DNA of 64,000 nucleotides from Deinococcus cellulosilyticus NBRC 106333 = KACC 11606 (GTDB lineage Bacteria; Deinococcota; Deinococci; Deinococcales; Deinococcaceae): positions 1 to 64,000 of the forward strand of contig NZ_BJXB01000025.1 in assembly GCF_007990775.1 (NCBI RefSeq). Reading direction: 5' to 3'. The translations under genes and the position numbers were made by a program. The first letter of the stretch is position 1. Each line of letters starts with the position of its first letter. The notes beneath the pieces are model-generated. The model was not told where the DNA came from. It worked only from the letters and a program-made list of their open reading frames with translations, and did no database searches. This document shows, piece by piece, positions 35,228-40,871 of the stretch.

Positions 35228-36046
35228 ATGTTTCACCAGAGACTCCTGGAACGAACCCAAAAGCTGAACACCCGCCTGTGTCTGGGTCTGGACCCCCGAC
35301 TGAATGCACATGGCAGTTTTGAACAGATGAAACAGCAGACGCTGGCTGTGCTTGAAGGCGTGGCACCCTACGCGGCCTGTGTGAAACCCCAGGCCGCTTT
35401 TTATGAAGCCATGGGCCTTGAGGGCATTGCTTTCATGGTGGAACTCATGCGTCTGGCCCGCACGCTGGGCCTTCCGGTGCTGCTCGATGCCAAGCGTGGC
35501 GACATTGGGAGCACGGCAGAAGCTTACGCCCAGGCCTGGATGACCGGAGAACATGCAGGAAACGCCCTGACGGTGAACCCTTACCTGGGCTTTGAAACGC
35601 TCAGACCTTTCATTGATGCAGGCCGCAAGAATGGAGGTGGGGTCTTTGTGCTGGTCAAAACCTCCAATCCAGGCTCGAAAGACCTGCAGGACCTGCAAAC
35701 ACCCCAGGGTCTGCTTGCCGAGGTTGTCGCAAAAGCCCTGGACCAGATCGCAGCAGAAGAAGGAGATGGGATCAGCAGTGTGGGAGCCGTGGTCGGGGCC
35801 ACCCACCCGGCAGAACTGAAAAAGTTCCGTGACCTGATGCCCAGGGCCACCCTGCTTCTTCCCGGTCTGGGGGCCCAGGGGGCAAGAGCTGAAGACCTTG
35901 CAGATGCCTTCAATGCCGAAGGCGTGGGGGCCGTGGTGAGTGCCTCCAGAGGCATCCAGTACGCCAGTGCAGACCTGGATGTGGAAGCCGCAGTTCAGGC
36001 GGCCATTGGCTTCAGGGACCAGCTGAATCAGGCTGTGCAGCACTGA
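35228..36046 (+). CDS. pyrF: Orotidine-5'-phosphate decarboxylase
   Basis: A 272-aa type 2 OMP decarboxylase, last step of UMP synthesis. It has LCLGLDPRLNA at the start, the catalytic Asp-x-Lys-x-x-Asp in DAKRGDIGSTAEAYAQAW, the phosphate loop GAVVGATHPAEL, and LLPGLGAQGARAED near the end. TTGGAGGA gives a good ribosome-binding site. It stands alone with its own terminator. Confidence 0.95.
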   Translation: MFHQRLLERTQKLNTRLCLGLDPRLNAHGSFEQMKQQTLAVLEGVAPYAACVKPQAAFYEAMGLEGIAFMVELMRLARTLGLPVLLDAKRGDIGSTAEAYAQAWMTGEHAGNALTVNPYLGFETLRPFIDAGRKNGGGVFVLVKTSNPGSKDLQDLQTPQGLLAEVVAKALDQIAAEEGDGISSVGAVVGATHPAELKKFRDLMPRATLLLPGLGAQGARAEDLADAFNAEGVGAVVSASRGIQYASADLDVEAAVQAAIGFRDQLNQAVQH

Positions 36047-36055
36047 AGCACATGA

Positions 36056-36093
36056 AAAGCAAAAGGCACCCTCTTCTGGGTGCCTTTTGCTTT
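36056..36093. terminator. Terminator after pyrF
   Basis: A 16-bp stem AAAGCAAAAGGCACCC / GGGTGCCTTTTGCTTT with loop TCTTCT. It lies between convergent genes and can act in both directions. Confidence 0.85.
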
Positions 36094-36103
36094 GAAGCAT
36101 CAC

Positions 36104-36598
36104 TCAGTTGACTTTGAGGTAAGACTCCAGCAAAGAATCAATCAGTTCCACGCCACCATCGATCAGGTACTGTCCCAGCCCGTCGTTGCTGGCAGAGTAA
36201 CCAAAGTAGGTGTTCCACCAGATCACCACAGGGTAGGGGTACAGGTCATCCTTGTTCAGGCTGGCAAATGCGCCATCATCACTGACGGTGATGGTGGTCA
36301 GCCAGGCTCTGGGGTTGCCGTTGGTGGCCTGCACGCTGAAATCAACAGCCCAGTTGGTGCAAGCCTTGTCTCCCATTTCTTTAAAGGGAATCTTGTTGGC
36401 TTTGGCTGTGTCCACAAAATAGTCGTAGAGGGTCTGTGCGACCTTCTGGGACGTGGCTCCCAGACCACCCACCTGAGCGGTGAAAGAATTGTTGTCGATG
36501 CAGAGCTCAGTTCCTGCAAGGTTGTCTTCAGGTGCAGCGAAAGCAGAACCAAGGCTGAGGACACAGGCTGCAGACAGCATCAGAACGGATTTTTTCAT
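36104..36598 (-). CDS. Secreted protein of unknown function
   Basis: A 164-aa protein with a Sec signal peptide (MKKSVLMLSAACVLSLGSAFA, cleavage after AFA). The mature protein has two Cys (ELCIDNN and KACTNW), probably a disulfide, and an aromatic-rich stretch PYPVVIWWNTYFGY. I do not recognise the family. TCCTCC on the + strand gives a Shine-Dalgarno (GGAGGAAAACC) before the ATG. Confidence 0.65.
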   Translation of the reverse strand: MKKSVLMLSAACVLSLGSAFAAPEDNLAGTELCIDNNSFTAQVGGLGATSQKVAQTLYDYFVDTAKANKIPFKEMGDKACTNWAVDFSVQATNGNPRAWLTTITVSDDGAFASLNKDDLYPYPVVIWWNTYFGYSASNDGLGQYLIDGGVELIDSLLESYLKVN

Positions 36599-36840
36599 GG
36601 GTTTTCCTCCGGGTGGTGCCCCTTCAGTATAGGGGGCTGTTATTCTACAAATCTCACAGCCAGTGGTCTGTCAGGACAATGCAGCGGCAGGCGTTGCAGA
36701 TGGATTGGAACGGCCAGATCATGCGTTACAGGCTTGAAGTCAAAATTTCACACAACACGTCACTGTCCTGAAGGAGTGAGCACAGGGCAGAAACCTTTAT
36801 TACTGCTTTCAGCAGAACACTGGGCTCCTGCTGTTGTGAT

Positions 36841-36876
36841 GCAGAAGAAGGGATGCTGGGGCATCCCTTCTTCTGC
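36841..36876. terminator. Hairpin downstream of rsr
   Basis: A 16-bp perfect stem GCAGAAGAAGGGATGC / GCATCCCTTCTTCTGC with loop TGGG, 50 nt after the rsr stop. There is no T run on the minus strand, so it may be a 3'-end stabiliser or processing site. The rest of 36599-36925 holds nothing I can assign. Confidence 0.5.
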
Positions 36877-36925
36877 ACGAAAATTTATTGTCATGCACTG
36901 AAAATCATTCAAAACCGTGAACTGT

Positions 36926-38548
36926 TTACTGCAAGATGAAGTCGCCCATCACCTCGGGGGTGGCAGTATCAAACCCCACCACATCCAGCATGCCAGCGTC
37001 TTTCGGGTCGGCAATGCTGAAACGGTTCGCCACCATGCCCACCACAATCAGTTTTGCAGGGATGCCCATTTCCCTGCGGTACTGCTGCAGGGCCTGGGCG
37101 GGGTGGATCTTGCCGTACCAGGTTTCGCTGTCGGTGTAGACCACGAAAGCATCAACTTCGATCTTTTCCTTGAGGGCATGCCGCATGGGGAGGGAGCAGT
37201 CCGTTCCACCCATCGGGATGCGGGCCACTGTGCGCACCACATCGTCCAGACGCTGGCGTGGAGAGATGTTGATGGGGGTCATGCCCGGGTCTCCTCCACC
37301 CCACTGTCCACCGTACCCACCACCTGCAGCGCTGAATCCGGTGATCATGTGCTGGGCTTCCACCGCAGCGGTCACCAGGGCCATTGCTGCACTGGCCACC
37401 CTGGGGGTCAGGCCGGGCACCCCTGCAATCTGTCCCGCTTCCATGCTTCCCGAAACATCCAGAGCAAGCATCATGCGCTTGCCTGTAGGGGTCACACTGC
37501 CGAAAGCCGTGTAGAAAGCAGCATCCAGTGCATCCACCACCTGCTGAACCGGCGTCCAGCTGGTCCCCTGACCACGCATGCCGTGTCCTGCAGCGTAGGT
37601 CTTCAGGGCTGCGAGCACCTTGATGGGGTGCAGGCGGGCCTTCAGGATGGCCTCGCTGTTGCCCAGTTTCTGGGTCACGAGACGCTGGGATTCAGACATG
37701 GGGGTGAGGAGTCCAATGCGGGTCATGTTGGCGAGGTTGCGCACCATCGCTTCCAGAGGCATGTGGGGCAGCATGGCTTCCCACACTTCAGGGCGGGTCA
37801 GGAATTCGGTGGGGATGGCTTCGCGGGGCAGGCGGTATTTCTCGATCAGATGGACCACTTCTTTCAAAGGGGCGGTCTGTGCCTGACGGAAAGCGTCCAC
37901 AATCTCCAGACCCTGGGCAGGAGCAAACTCATCCTGGGTGATCCAGCGGTATAGCTTCTGGTGCGCGTCCGACTGCGCTTTCGGGTGGGCCAGACGCAGG
38001 GCGTCCCGGTGGGTCCAGCCGTCACGCTGGCGGTATTTCACCGCCAGCAGGGCCAGGGCCTTCACGTCCTTCTGGTTGTACCAGTCCCCGATGGCGCGGC
38101 GCAGACCGCGACCCCACCCACGAAAACCCTGCACGAAATCCATGAAGTGGAACAGGTGCGTCCCGATGCGGGCCACGCGAGGCAGGGCCTCCAGGGCCGC
38201 TTTTCGGGTCTGCTCATTACCAAAACTCGCGCACATCGCCAGCGCAAACAGGGCAGGATCATTTTTGGGGGCACGTCCCGATTCGCTGATCTCAGCGATG
38301 CGGTTCACGGTGCGGATGCCGTCCAGTTCGATGCAGCGTTTCACGGCCTCTGCGTTGTCGATGGTCAGTTTCTGCTCACCGACATAAAAGGTTCCGCCCT
38401 CGGACCCGAGGATCAGAAAACGGTCAAGTTGTGTCCAGTCACTGACTTCCCAGGCGTAACCGCCAGCGTTGTTGGCTTTCTGGTTGCTTCCGGGGATGGG
38501 CTGGTTCTGAGGCGTGCGAGAGGTCTGGTAATGCTTCGTCCACTTCAT
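36926..38548 (-). CDS. rsr: Rsr, bacterial Ro60 orthologue (TROVE + vWA domains)
   Basis: A 540-aa RNA-binding ring protein. The TROVE HEAT-repeat domain runs from about 15 to 350 (GYAWEVSDWTQLDRFLILGSEGGTFY, then NKxD-type helices such as GWGRGLRRAIGDWYNQKD). The vWA domain follows with the MIDAS motif ALDVSGSMEAG and later GGTDCSLPMRHAL and YTDSETW. In D. radiodurans Rsr binds Y RNAs, assists 23S rRNA maturation with RNases after stress, and its ring with PNPase forms a degradation machine. I chose ATG 38548 (MKWTKHYQTS) with GAAGGTGA upstream. The whole RNA array to 40.05 kb lies upstream on the same strand, with no other gene or strong terminator between. Confidence 0.96.
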   Translation of the reverse strand: MKWTKHYQTSRTPQNQPIPGSNQKANNAGGYAWEVSDWTQLDRFLILGSEGGTFYVGEQKLTIDNAEAVKRCIELDGIRTVNRIAEISESGRAPKNDPALFALAMCASFGNEQTRKAALEALPRVARIGTHLFHFMDFVQGFRGWGRGLRRAIGDWYNQKDVKALALLAVKYRQRDGWTHRDALRLAHPKAQSDAHQKLYRWITQDEFAPAQGLEIVDAFRQAQTAPLKEVVHLIEKYRLPREAIPTEFLTRPEVWEAMLPHMPLEAMVRNLANMTRIGLLTPMSESQRLVTQKLGNSEAILKARLHPIKVLAALKTYAAGHGMRGQGTSWTPVQQVVDALDAAFYTAFGSVTPTGKRMMLALDVSGSMEAGQIAGVPGLTPRVASAAMALVTAAVEAQHMITGFSAAGGGYGGQWGGGDPGMTPINISPRQRLDDVVRTVARIPMGGTDCSLPMRHALKEKIEVDAFVVYTDSETWYGKIHPAQALQQYRREMGIPAKLIVVGMVANRFSIADPKDAGMLDVVGFDTATPEVMGDFILQ

Positions 38549-38623
38549 GTGTTCACCTTCTTTCGTGAGGGAATGGCGATTGGCGAACCGCCTTTGCAAA
38601 GGCAGTTAAACGGTGTAAATCAA

Positions 38624-38691
38624 GGCCGGATGAGCAGGCGGGATCAGGGCTGTATCCAATCCATGGGTAACCTGACACCATCGACCCGGCC
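38624..38691 (-). ncRNA. Y RNA candidate Y3 (canonical architecture)
   Basis: The ends pair as GGCCGGGT / ATCCGGCC (8 bp), followed directly by the bulged CG of the Ro-binding motif, then TCAGG / CCTGA around an internal region containing TTACC. The 5' strand matches the nine-copy 22-nt motif (GGGTCGATGG then TGTCAGGTTACC). It lies 75 nt before rsr. Structure and position support a Y RNA; the ends are estimates. Confidence 0.6.
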
Positions 38692-38744
38692 CTCTGAGAC
38701 AAGAAACCTTCCAGCGGCACTGACAGGACTTACTGCAGCACCCA

Positions 38745-38777
38745 GGGTTTTGCGGCTTGCTGCCCTGGGTGAACATT
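38745..38777 (-). other. Strong hairpin in the Y RNA region
   Basis: CACCCAGGG / CCCTGGGTG, 9 bp with a 15-nt loop, between Y3 and the capped helix. It could be part of a further RNA or a processing barrier. Confidence 0.4.
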
Positions 38778-38822
38778 GCAGCCCTGCAGGTGGATCAACC
38801 CCTCGGAGGAAGTTGAGGTCAC

Positions 38823-38861
38823 CCATCTCCAGCGACCCAATGCCGGTAAAAACGGAGATGG
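38823..38861 (-). ncRNA. Capped Ro-type helix without tRNA body
   Basis: CCATCTCC / GGAGATGG (8 bp) enclosing ACC / GGGT with CGCT bulged on the 3' strand and a GGCATT cap. This is the same layout as the hairpins inside the tRNA-like genes upstream: partner strand first, GGGTCG strand second. Flanks show a TCAAC / GTTGA hairpin but no T-arm sequence. Confidence 0.45.
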
Positions 38862-38919
38862 ATTTGAGGAGCGCAGATTTCCACTAGCACAGCCTGGAAG
38901 ATCGGTCCGAAAAACAAAC

Positions 38920-38996
38920 CTGTGGATAAAGGATGCGAGCAGGGGAATACGGTTTAACTTGAAAGGTTAAGGTAACCTGCCCACTTCGACCCACAG
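38920..38996 (-). ncRNA. Y RNA candidate Y2 (canonical architecture)
   Basis: The 5' strand CTGTGGGT, bulged CG, then AAG pairs with the 3' strand CTT-T-ATCCACAG. The interior has GCAGG / CCTGC and an inner hairpin TTAAC-CTTTCAA-GTTAA, which looks like an anticodon arm with UUC. GTCGAAG at 38984-38990 agrees with the GNCGAAN(0-1)G Ro-binding consensus described for bacterial Y RNAs. Confidence 0.65.
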
Positions 38997-39011
38997 AAGA
39001 GACTTGAGAGC

Positions 39012-39072
39012 TTGCGGGTGAGGTGTTGCCCATGGGTTTTTTTGGAGGTAACCCATGAACTCCGACCCGCAA
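39012..39072 (-). ncRNA. Y RNA candidate Y1 (canonical architecture)
   Basis: The ends pair as CTTGCGGGT / ACCCGCAAG (9 bp). The bulged CG and GAG / CTC then continue the helix, the pattern expected for the Ro-binding stem. The far end is a hairpin CATGGGTT / AACCCATG. The locus is a short distance upstream of rsr, as for the D. radiodurans Y RNA. Confidence 0.7.
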
Positions 39073-39090
39073 GGAGGATGTTTATTTTTG

Positions 39091-39128
39091 TCGTGGATGC
39101 TCAGGTATCCCATCCGTCCACGACCTGG
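39091..39128 (-). other. Hairpin between tRNA-Ala and Y1
   Basis: GTCGTGGA / TCCACGAC, 8 bp with a 19-nt loop. A second small hairpin (GAGGGA-GATT-TCCCTC) directly follows the CCA end of tRNA-Ala at about 39141-39156. These are probably spacers or processing signals between RNAs of one transcript. Confidence 0.4.
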
Positions 39129-39156
39129 AGTGTTTGACATGAGGGAAATCTCCCTC

Positions 39157-39231
39157 TGGTGGAAAGGGTGGGACTCGAACCCACAGCCTGTCGCGTGCAA
39201 GGCGAATGCTCTCCCATTGAGCTACCATCCC
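39157..39231 (-). tRNA. tRNA-Ala (anticodon UGC), uninterrupted
   Basis: 75 nt with encoded CCA. The acceptor strands are GGGATGG and CCTTTCC with the G3:U70 pair that identifies tRNA-Ala. There is one T-T mismatch at 5:68. D-arm GCTC / GAGC, anticodon loop CTTGCAC (TGC), T-arm GTGGG-TTCGAGT-CCCAC. The anticodon stem has a mismatch only at 27:43. It is the only member of the array without an insertion. The mismatches leave open whether it is the main cellular tRNA-Ala or a variant. Confidence 0.85.
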
Positions 39232-39310
39232 AGACCTGTCTTTTTCTTTGATGCTCCTTTCTTTTTCATCCCAGACCAGCCAGAGAGGGGCTCTGCTGGC
39301 CCGGGGGTTC

Positions 39311-39431
39311 GGACAGGAAAGGCGGGATTTGAACCCACGACCTCTCGATCACCGGATACCTGCGGCCCATTTCTGGGCAAGGGACGGTAACCGCTCTGAA
39401 CACCCTCCCTGGCTGGGCTACAATCCTGTCC
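39311..39431 (-). ncRNA. tRNA-like RNA with Ro-type hairpin instead of an anticodon arm (element E)
   Basis: A D-arm (GCCC / GGGT) and a clear T-arm (GTGGG-TTCAAAT-CCCGC) are enclosed by an extended terminal stem: GGACAGGA pairs with TCCTGTCC, then two mismatches and G-C (11 positions). Between D- and T-arms there is no room for an anticodon loop. Instead TTACCG / CGGTGA bases a hairpin with CCCTT, GCCC / GGGC and CG-CAGG, the same Y-type helix as its neighbours. No CCA is encoded. It looks like a tRNA mimic, not a tRNA. Confidence 0.7.
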
Positions 39432-39435
39432 TGAA

Positions 39436-39547
39436 GGTGAAGGGTGGGACTCGAACCCACACTGACGGTCAGCATTCCGCAACGGCTCTGCAAAGAGCGA
39501 ATGTGCACGGGACGCATGCGTTGTCCTGCCATTAGACGACGCTTCAC
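39436..39547 (-). ncRNA. tRNA-like RNA with Ro-type hairpin instead of an anticodon arm (element D)
   Basis: Acceptor strands GTGAAG / CTTCAC (6 bp), a Gly/Glu-like D-arm (GTCTAATGGCAGGAC) and T-arm GTGGG-TTCGAGT-CCCAC. Where the anticodon arm should be there is GCTC-TTTGCA-GAGC followed by CG-TTGCGG and a closing GCAT / ATGC region. Only six nt separate the motif from the T-stem, so no anticodon is possible. There is no encoded CCA. It is interpreted as a degenerate tRNA body used as a Y-RNA scaffold. Confidence 0.65.
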
Positions 39548-39569
39548 AAGCGAAAAACGAAGACAAGTG

Positions 39570-39717
39570 TGGTGGAGGTGACAGGAATCGAACCTGCGAC
39601 CAGCCGATTAACAGTCGGTAACCATCTACCGTCGGCTCGGGACCAGAGGAGTGTGTTCTTGACTCCGAGCAAGGGCTGGTGGACGGTGTTGCTGCTCTAC
39701 CACTGAGCTACACCCCC
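39570..39717 (-). tRNA. Interrupted tRNA-Asn (GUU) with 73-nt Y-RNA-like insertion (element B)
   Basis: The acceptor stem is perfect (GGGGGTG / CACCTCC, one G:U) with encoded CCA. D-arm GCTC-AGTGGTA-GAGC; T-arm GCAGG-TTCGATT-CCTGT; loop CTGTTAA gives anticodon GTT. The 5' half ends AGC at 39691 and the 3' half resumes CGA at 39617. Joining them restores a 5/5 anticodon stem (GCCGA / TCGGC) and a normal 75-nt tRNA. The insertion (39618-39690) has CCCTTGCTCGG pairing with CCGAGC-CG-ACGG and an ACCA / TGGT base. It may be spliced, or may persist as an extra arm at position 28/29. Confidence 0.75.
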
Positions 39718-39747
39718 ACGAAAACGAAAAACCAGCAAACAAAAACT

Positions 39748-39887
39748 GAGGGAGATGACAGGAGTCGAACCTGCGACCTGCCGCTTATCAGGCGAGAACC
39801 ATCACTCTTTCGGCTCAACTTCCAGAAGAAGCAAGCAAAGGGCAGAGAACGGTGTTTGAGCTGCTCTGGCCACTGAGCTACACCTCC
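39748..39887 (-). tRNA. Interrupted tRNA-Ile (GAU) with 65-nt Y-RNA-like insertion (element C)
   Basis: Acceptor GGAGGTG / CATCTCC (7 bp with one wobble), preceded by an extra G that faces C73. D-arm GCTC / GAGC; T-arm GCAGG-TTCGACT-CCTGT; loop CTGATAA gives anticodon GAT. Joining AGC (ends 39860) to CGC (starts 39794) gives a perfect GCCGC / GCGGC stem. The insertion (39795-39859) has CTTT-GCTT pairing with GAGC-CG-AAAG; GCCGAAAG is an exact match to the GNCGAAN(0-1)G Ro-binding consensus. The 3' end reads TCA where CCA would be, so CCA must be added or the RNA is not charged. Confidence 0.72.
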
Positions 39888-39901
39888 CATACAGTCTGAA
39901 G

Positions 39902-40053
39902 TGGGTCGCACGGTGGGATTTGAACCCACACGCCTTTCAGCGCAACCTCTTAAAGGTAACCATTCTCCTTCGACCCGCGAATGCAGGTAAGGGATGGTGA
40001 ACGGAAGGCCGATTGCTCAGCCATTGTGCGTCTACCAGTTCCGCCACGTGCGC
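39902..40053 (-). tRNA. Interrupted tRNA-Leu (UAA) with 67-nt Y-RNA-like insertion (element A)
   Basis: A type II tRNA: acceptor GCGCACG / CGTGCG (six of seven pairs), D-arm GCG-GAACTGGTAGA-CGC, long variable arm with CGC / GCG, T-arm GTGGG-TTCAAAT-CCCAC, and CCA at 39902-39904. Loop TTTAAGA gives anticodon TAA. Position 28 is 40025 and position 29 is 39957. Removing 39958-40024 yields CAACC / GGTTG (5/5) and an 85-nt tRNA-Leu. The insertion contains CCCTT-ACC pairing with GGT-CG-AAGG around CCTGC-ATTC-GCGGG. It is the first RNA of the array after the promoter. Confidence 0.77.
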
Positions 40054-40058
40054 TTCAG

Positions 40059-40088
40059 ACGTGTTCAGTGTAGACAAATGGAACACGT
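40059..40088 (-). promoter_or_regulatory. Promoter and candidate operator of the RNA array / rsr operon
   Basis: A perfect inverted repeat ACGTGTTC-N14-GAACACGT. On the minus strand TACACT (40067-40072) lies at its inner edge, 14-20 nt before the first tRNA-like gene, so a bound regulator would block polymerase. A 10-bp direct repeat ACCAAAACGC at 40098-40107 and 40123-40132 lies just upstream. No good -35 is visible, which would suit an activated promoter. Confidence 0.5.
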
Positions 40089-40261
40089 TTCACATTCACC
40101 AAAACGCTTAAGACCACAGCAGACCAAAACGCCTGTTCAGGATGCGTGTTTATGCTTACAGGAGTGGGGACTGTTGTGTAAAAAAAGCGTAACCCTGGCT
40201 GCGCTCTGATGGAAAACCCATCAAGGTTTTGTTGTCTGAGACTGAAAAAGTTTTTCCAGCT

Positions 40262-40822
40262 TCAATTTGCAGGCTTGCCAAAAACCTGCACCCAGTAATA
40301 CCGGTCGGTGCTGCTGGCATTTTCTGCAAAACCCACCCCGAGTTCCCTGAAATCTGCATCCATCAGGGTCTGGCAGTGCCCATTGGTGCTGTTCAGCCAT
40401 TCCTGAATGGAGGCTTCCACGGTTTTTTGCAGGGTCAGACTGGTGCTGGTCTTGACCACAGACAGATTCTCTCCTGCCTCTGCAAACCCATATCCTGATG
40501 CACGGATGCGGTCTGCCGTCAGGTCGCCCTTTGAACCCTGGTGGGCCAGAAATTGATTCCGGGCCATGTCCTGGGCATGGTACTGGGCGGCCAGGGTGAG
40601 TTTGCTGTTCAGCTGGACTGCTGGAGCGGCAGGCAGGGCTGTGGTTCCCCCGCCAGGGTTCTTGCAATTTCTGGGGGTGGCCCTGGCAGCATTGACAGCA
40701 TTGAGCATGACCTGCTGAGAGGACAGATCGAGCACCTGCAGGCCACTGAGGTCCACTTTGACTCCACCCATCGATCCGCAGGAAACCAGCAGACCCACCA
40801 CACCGAGAGCAAGCTTTTTCAT
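40262..40822 (-). CDS. CAP/SCP-domain lipoprotein
   Basis: A 186-aa protein with lipobox LLVSC (Cys15) and a CAP domain: LTLAAQYHAQDMARNQFLAH, with the first CAP His and the Glu region, then FAEAGENLSV, WLNSTNGHCQTLMDADFRELGVGF and YYWVQVFGKP. It belongs to the YkwD-like branch. Two Cys (CKNPGG and GHCQTL) may pair. It is a tandem paralogue of the next gene upstream. Function unknown; possibly envelope-associated. Confidence 0.85.
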   Translation of the reverse strand: MKKLALGVVGLLVSCGSMGGVKVDLSGLQVLDLSSQQVMLNAVNAARATPRNCKNPGGGTTALPAAPAVQLNSKLTLAAQYHAQDMARNQFLAHQGSKGDLTADRIRASGYGFAEAGENLSVVKTSTSLTLQKTVEASIQEWLNSTNGHCQTLMDADFRELGVGFAENASSTDRYYWVQVFGKPAN

Positions 40823-40871
40823 GCCTCAGGGTACTGCTTTTTCAGCCAGACTTCAGCTCTCTGGTCACAGG

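Noticed and set aside
39232..39310. A seventh tRNA-like unit between element E and tRNA-Ala
   Set aside because: There is some CCAG/CTGG pairing but no T-arm consensus and no Ro motif, so I treat it as spacer.
39055..39930. Several short open frames (65-114 codons) inside the tRNA/Y RNA array
   Set aside because: They change frame across tRNA arms, encode Arg/Pro/Gly-rich strings, and the base pairing explains the sequence better.
38663..39976. CRISPR array
   Set aside because: The nine motif copies have irregular spacing (about 75-300 bp), are diverged, and sit inside structured RNAs; there are no cas genes.
39311..40053. Group I or group II introns in the tRNA genes
   Set aside because: The inserts are only 65-73 nt and lie at 28/29; known bacterial group I tRNA introns are about 200 nt or more and usually in the anticodon loop. 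No catalytic core can fit.
36926..40053. Complete RNA-repair operon with rtcB/rtcA next to rsr
   Set aside because: No RtcB, RtcA or RtcR coding sequence is present within the window; only rsr and RNAs are found.
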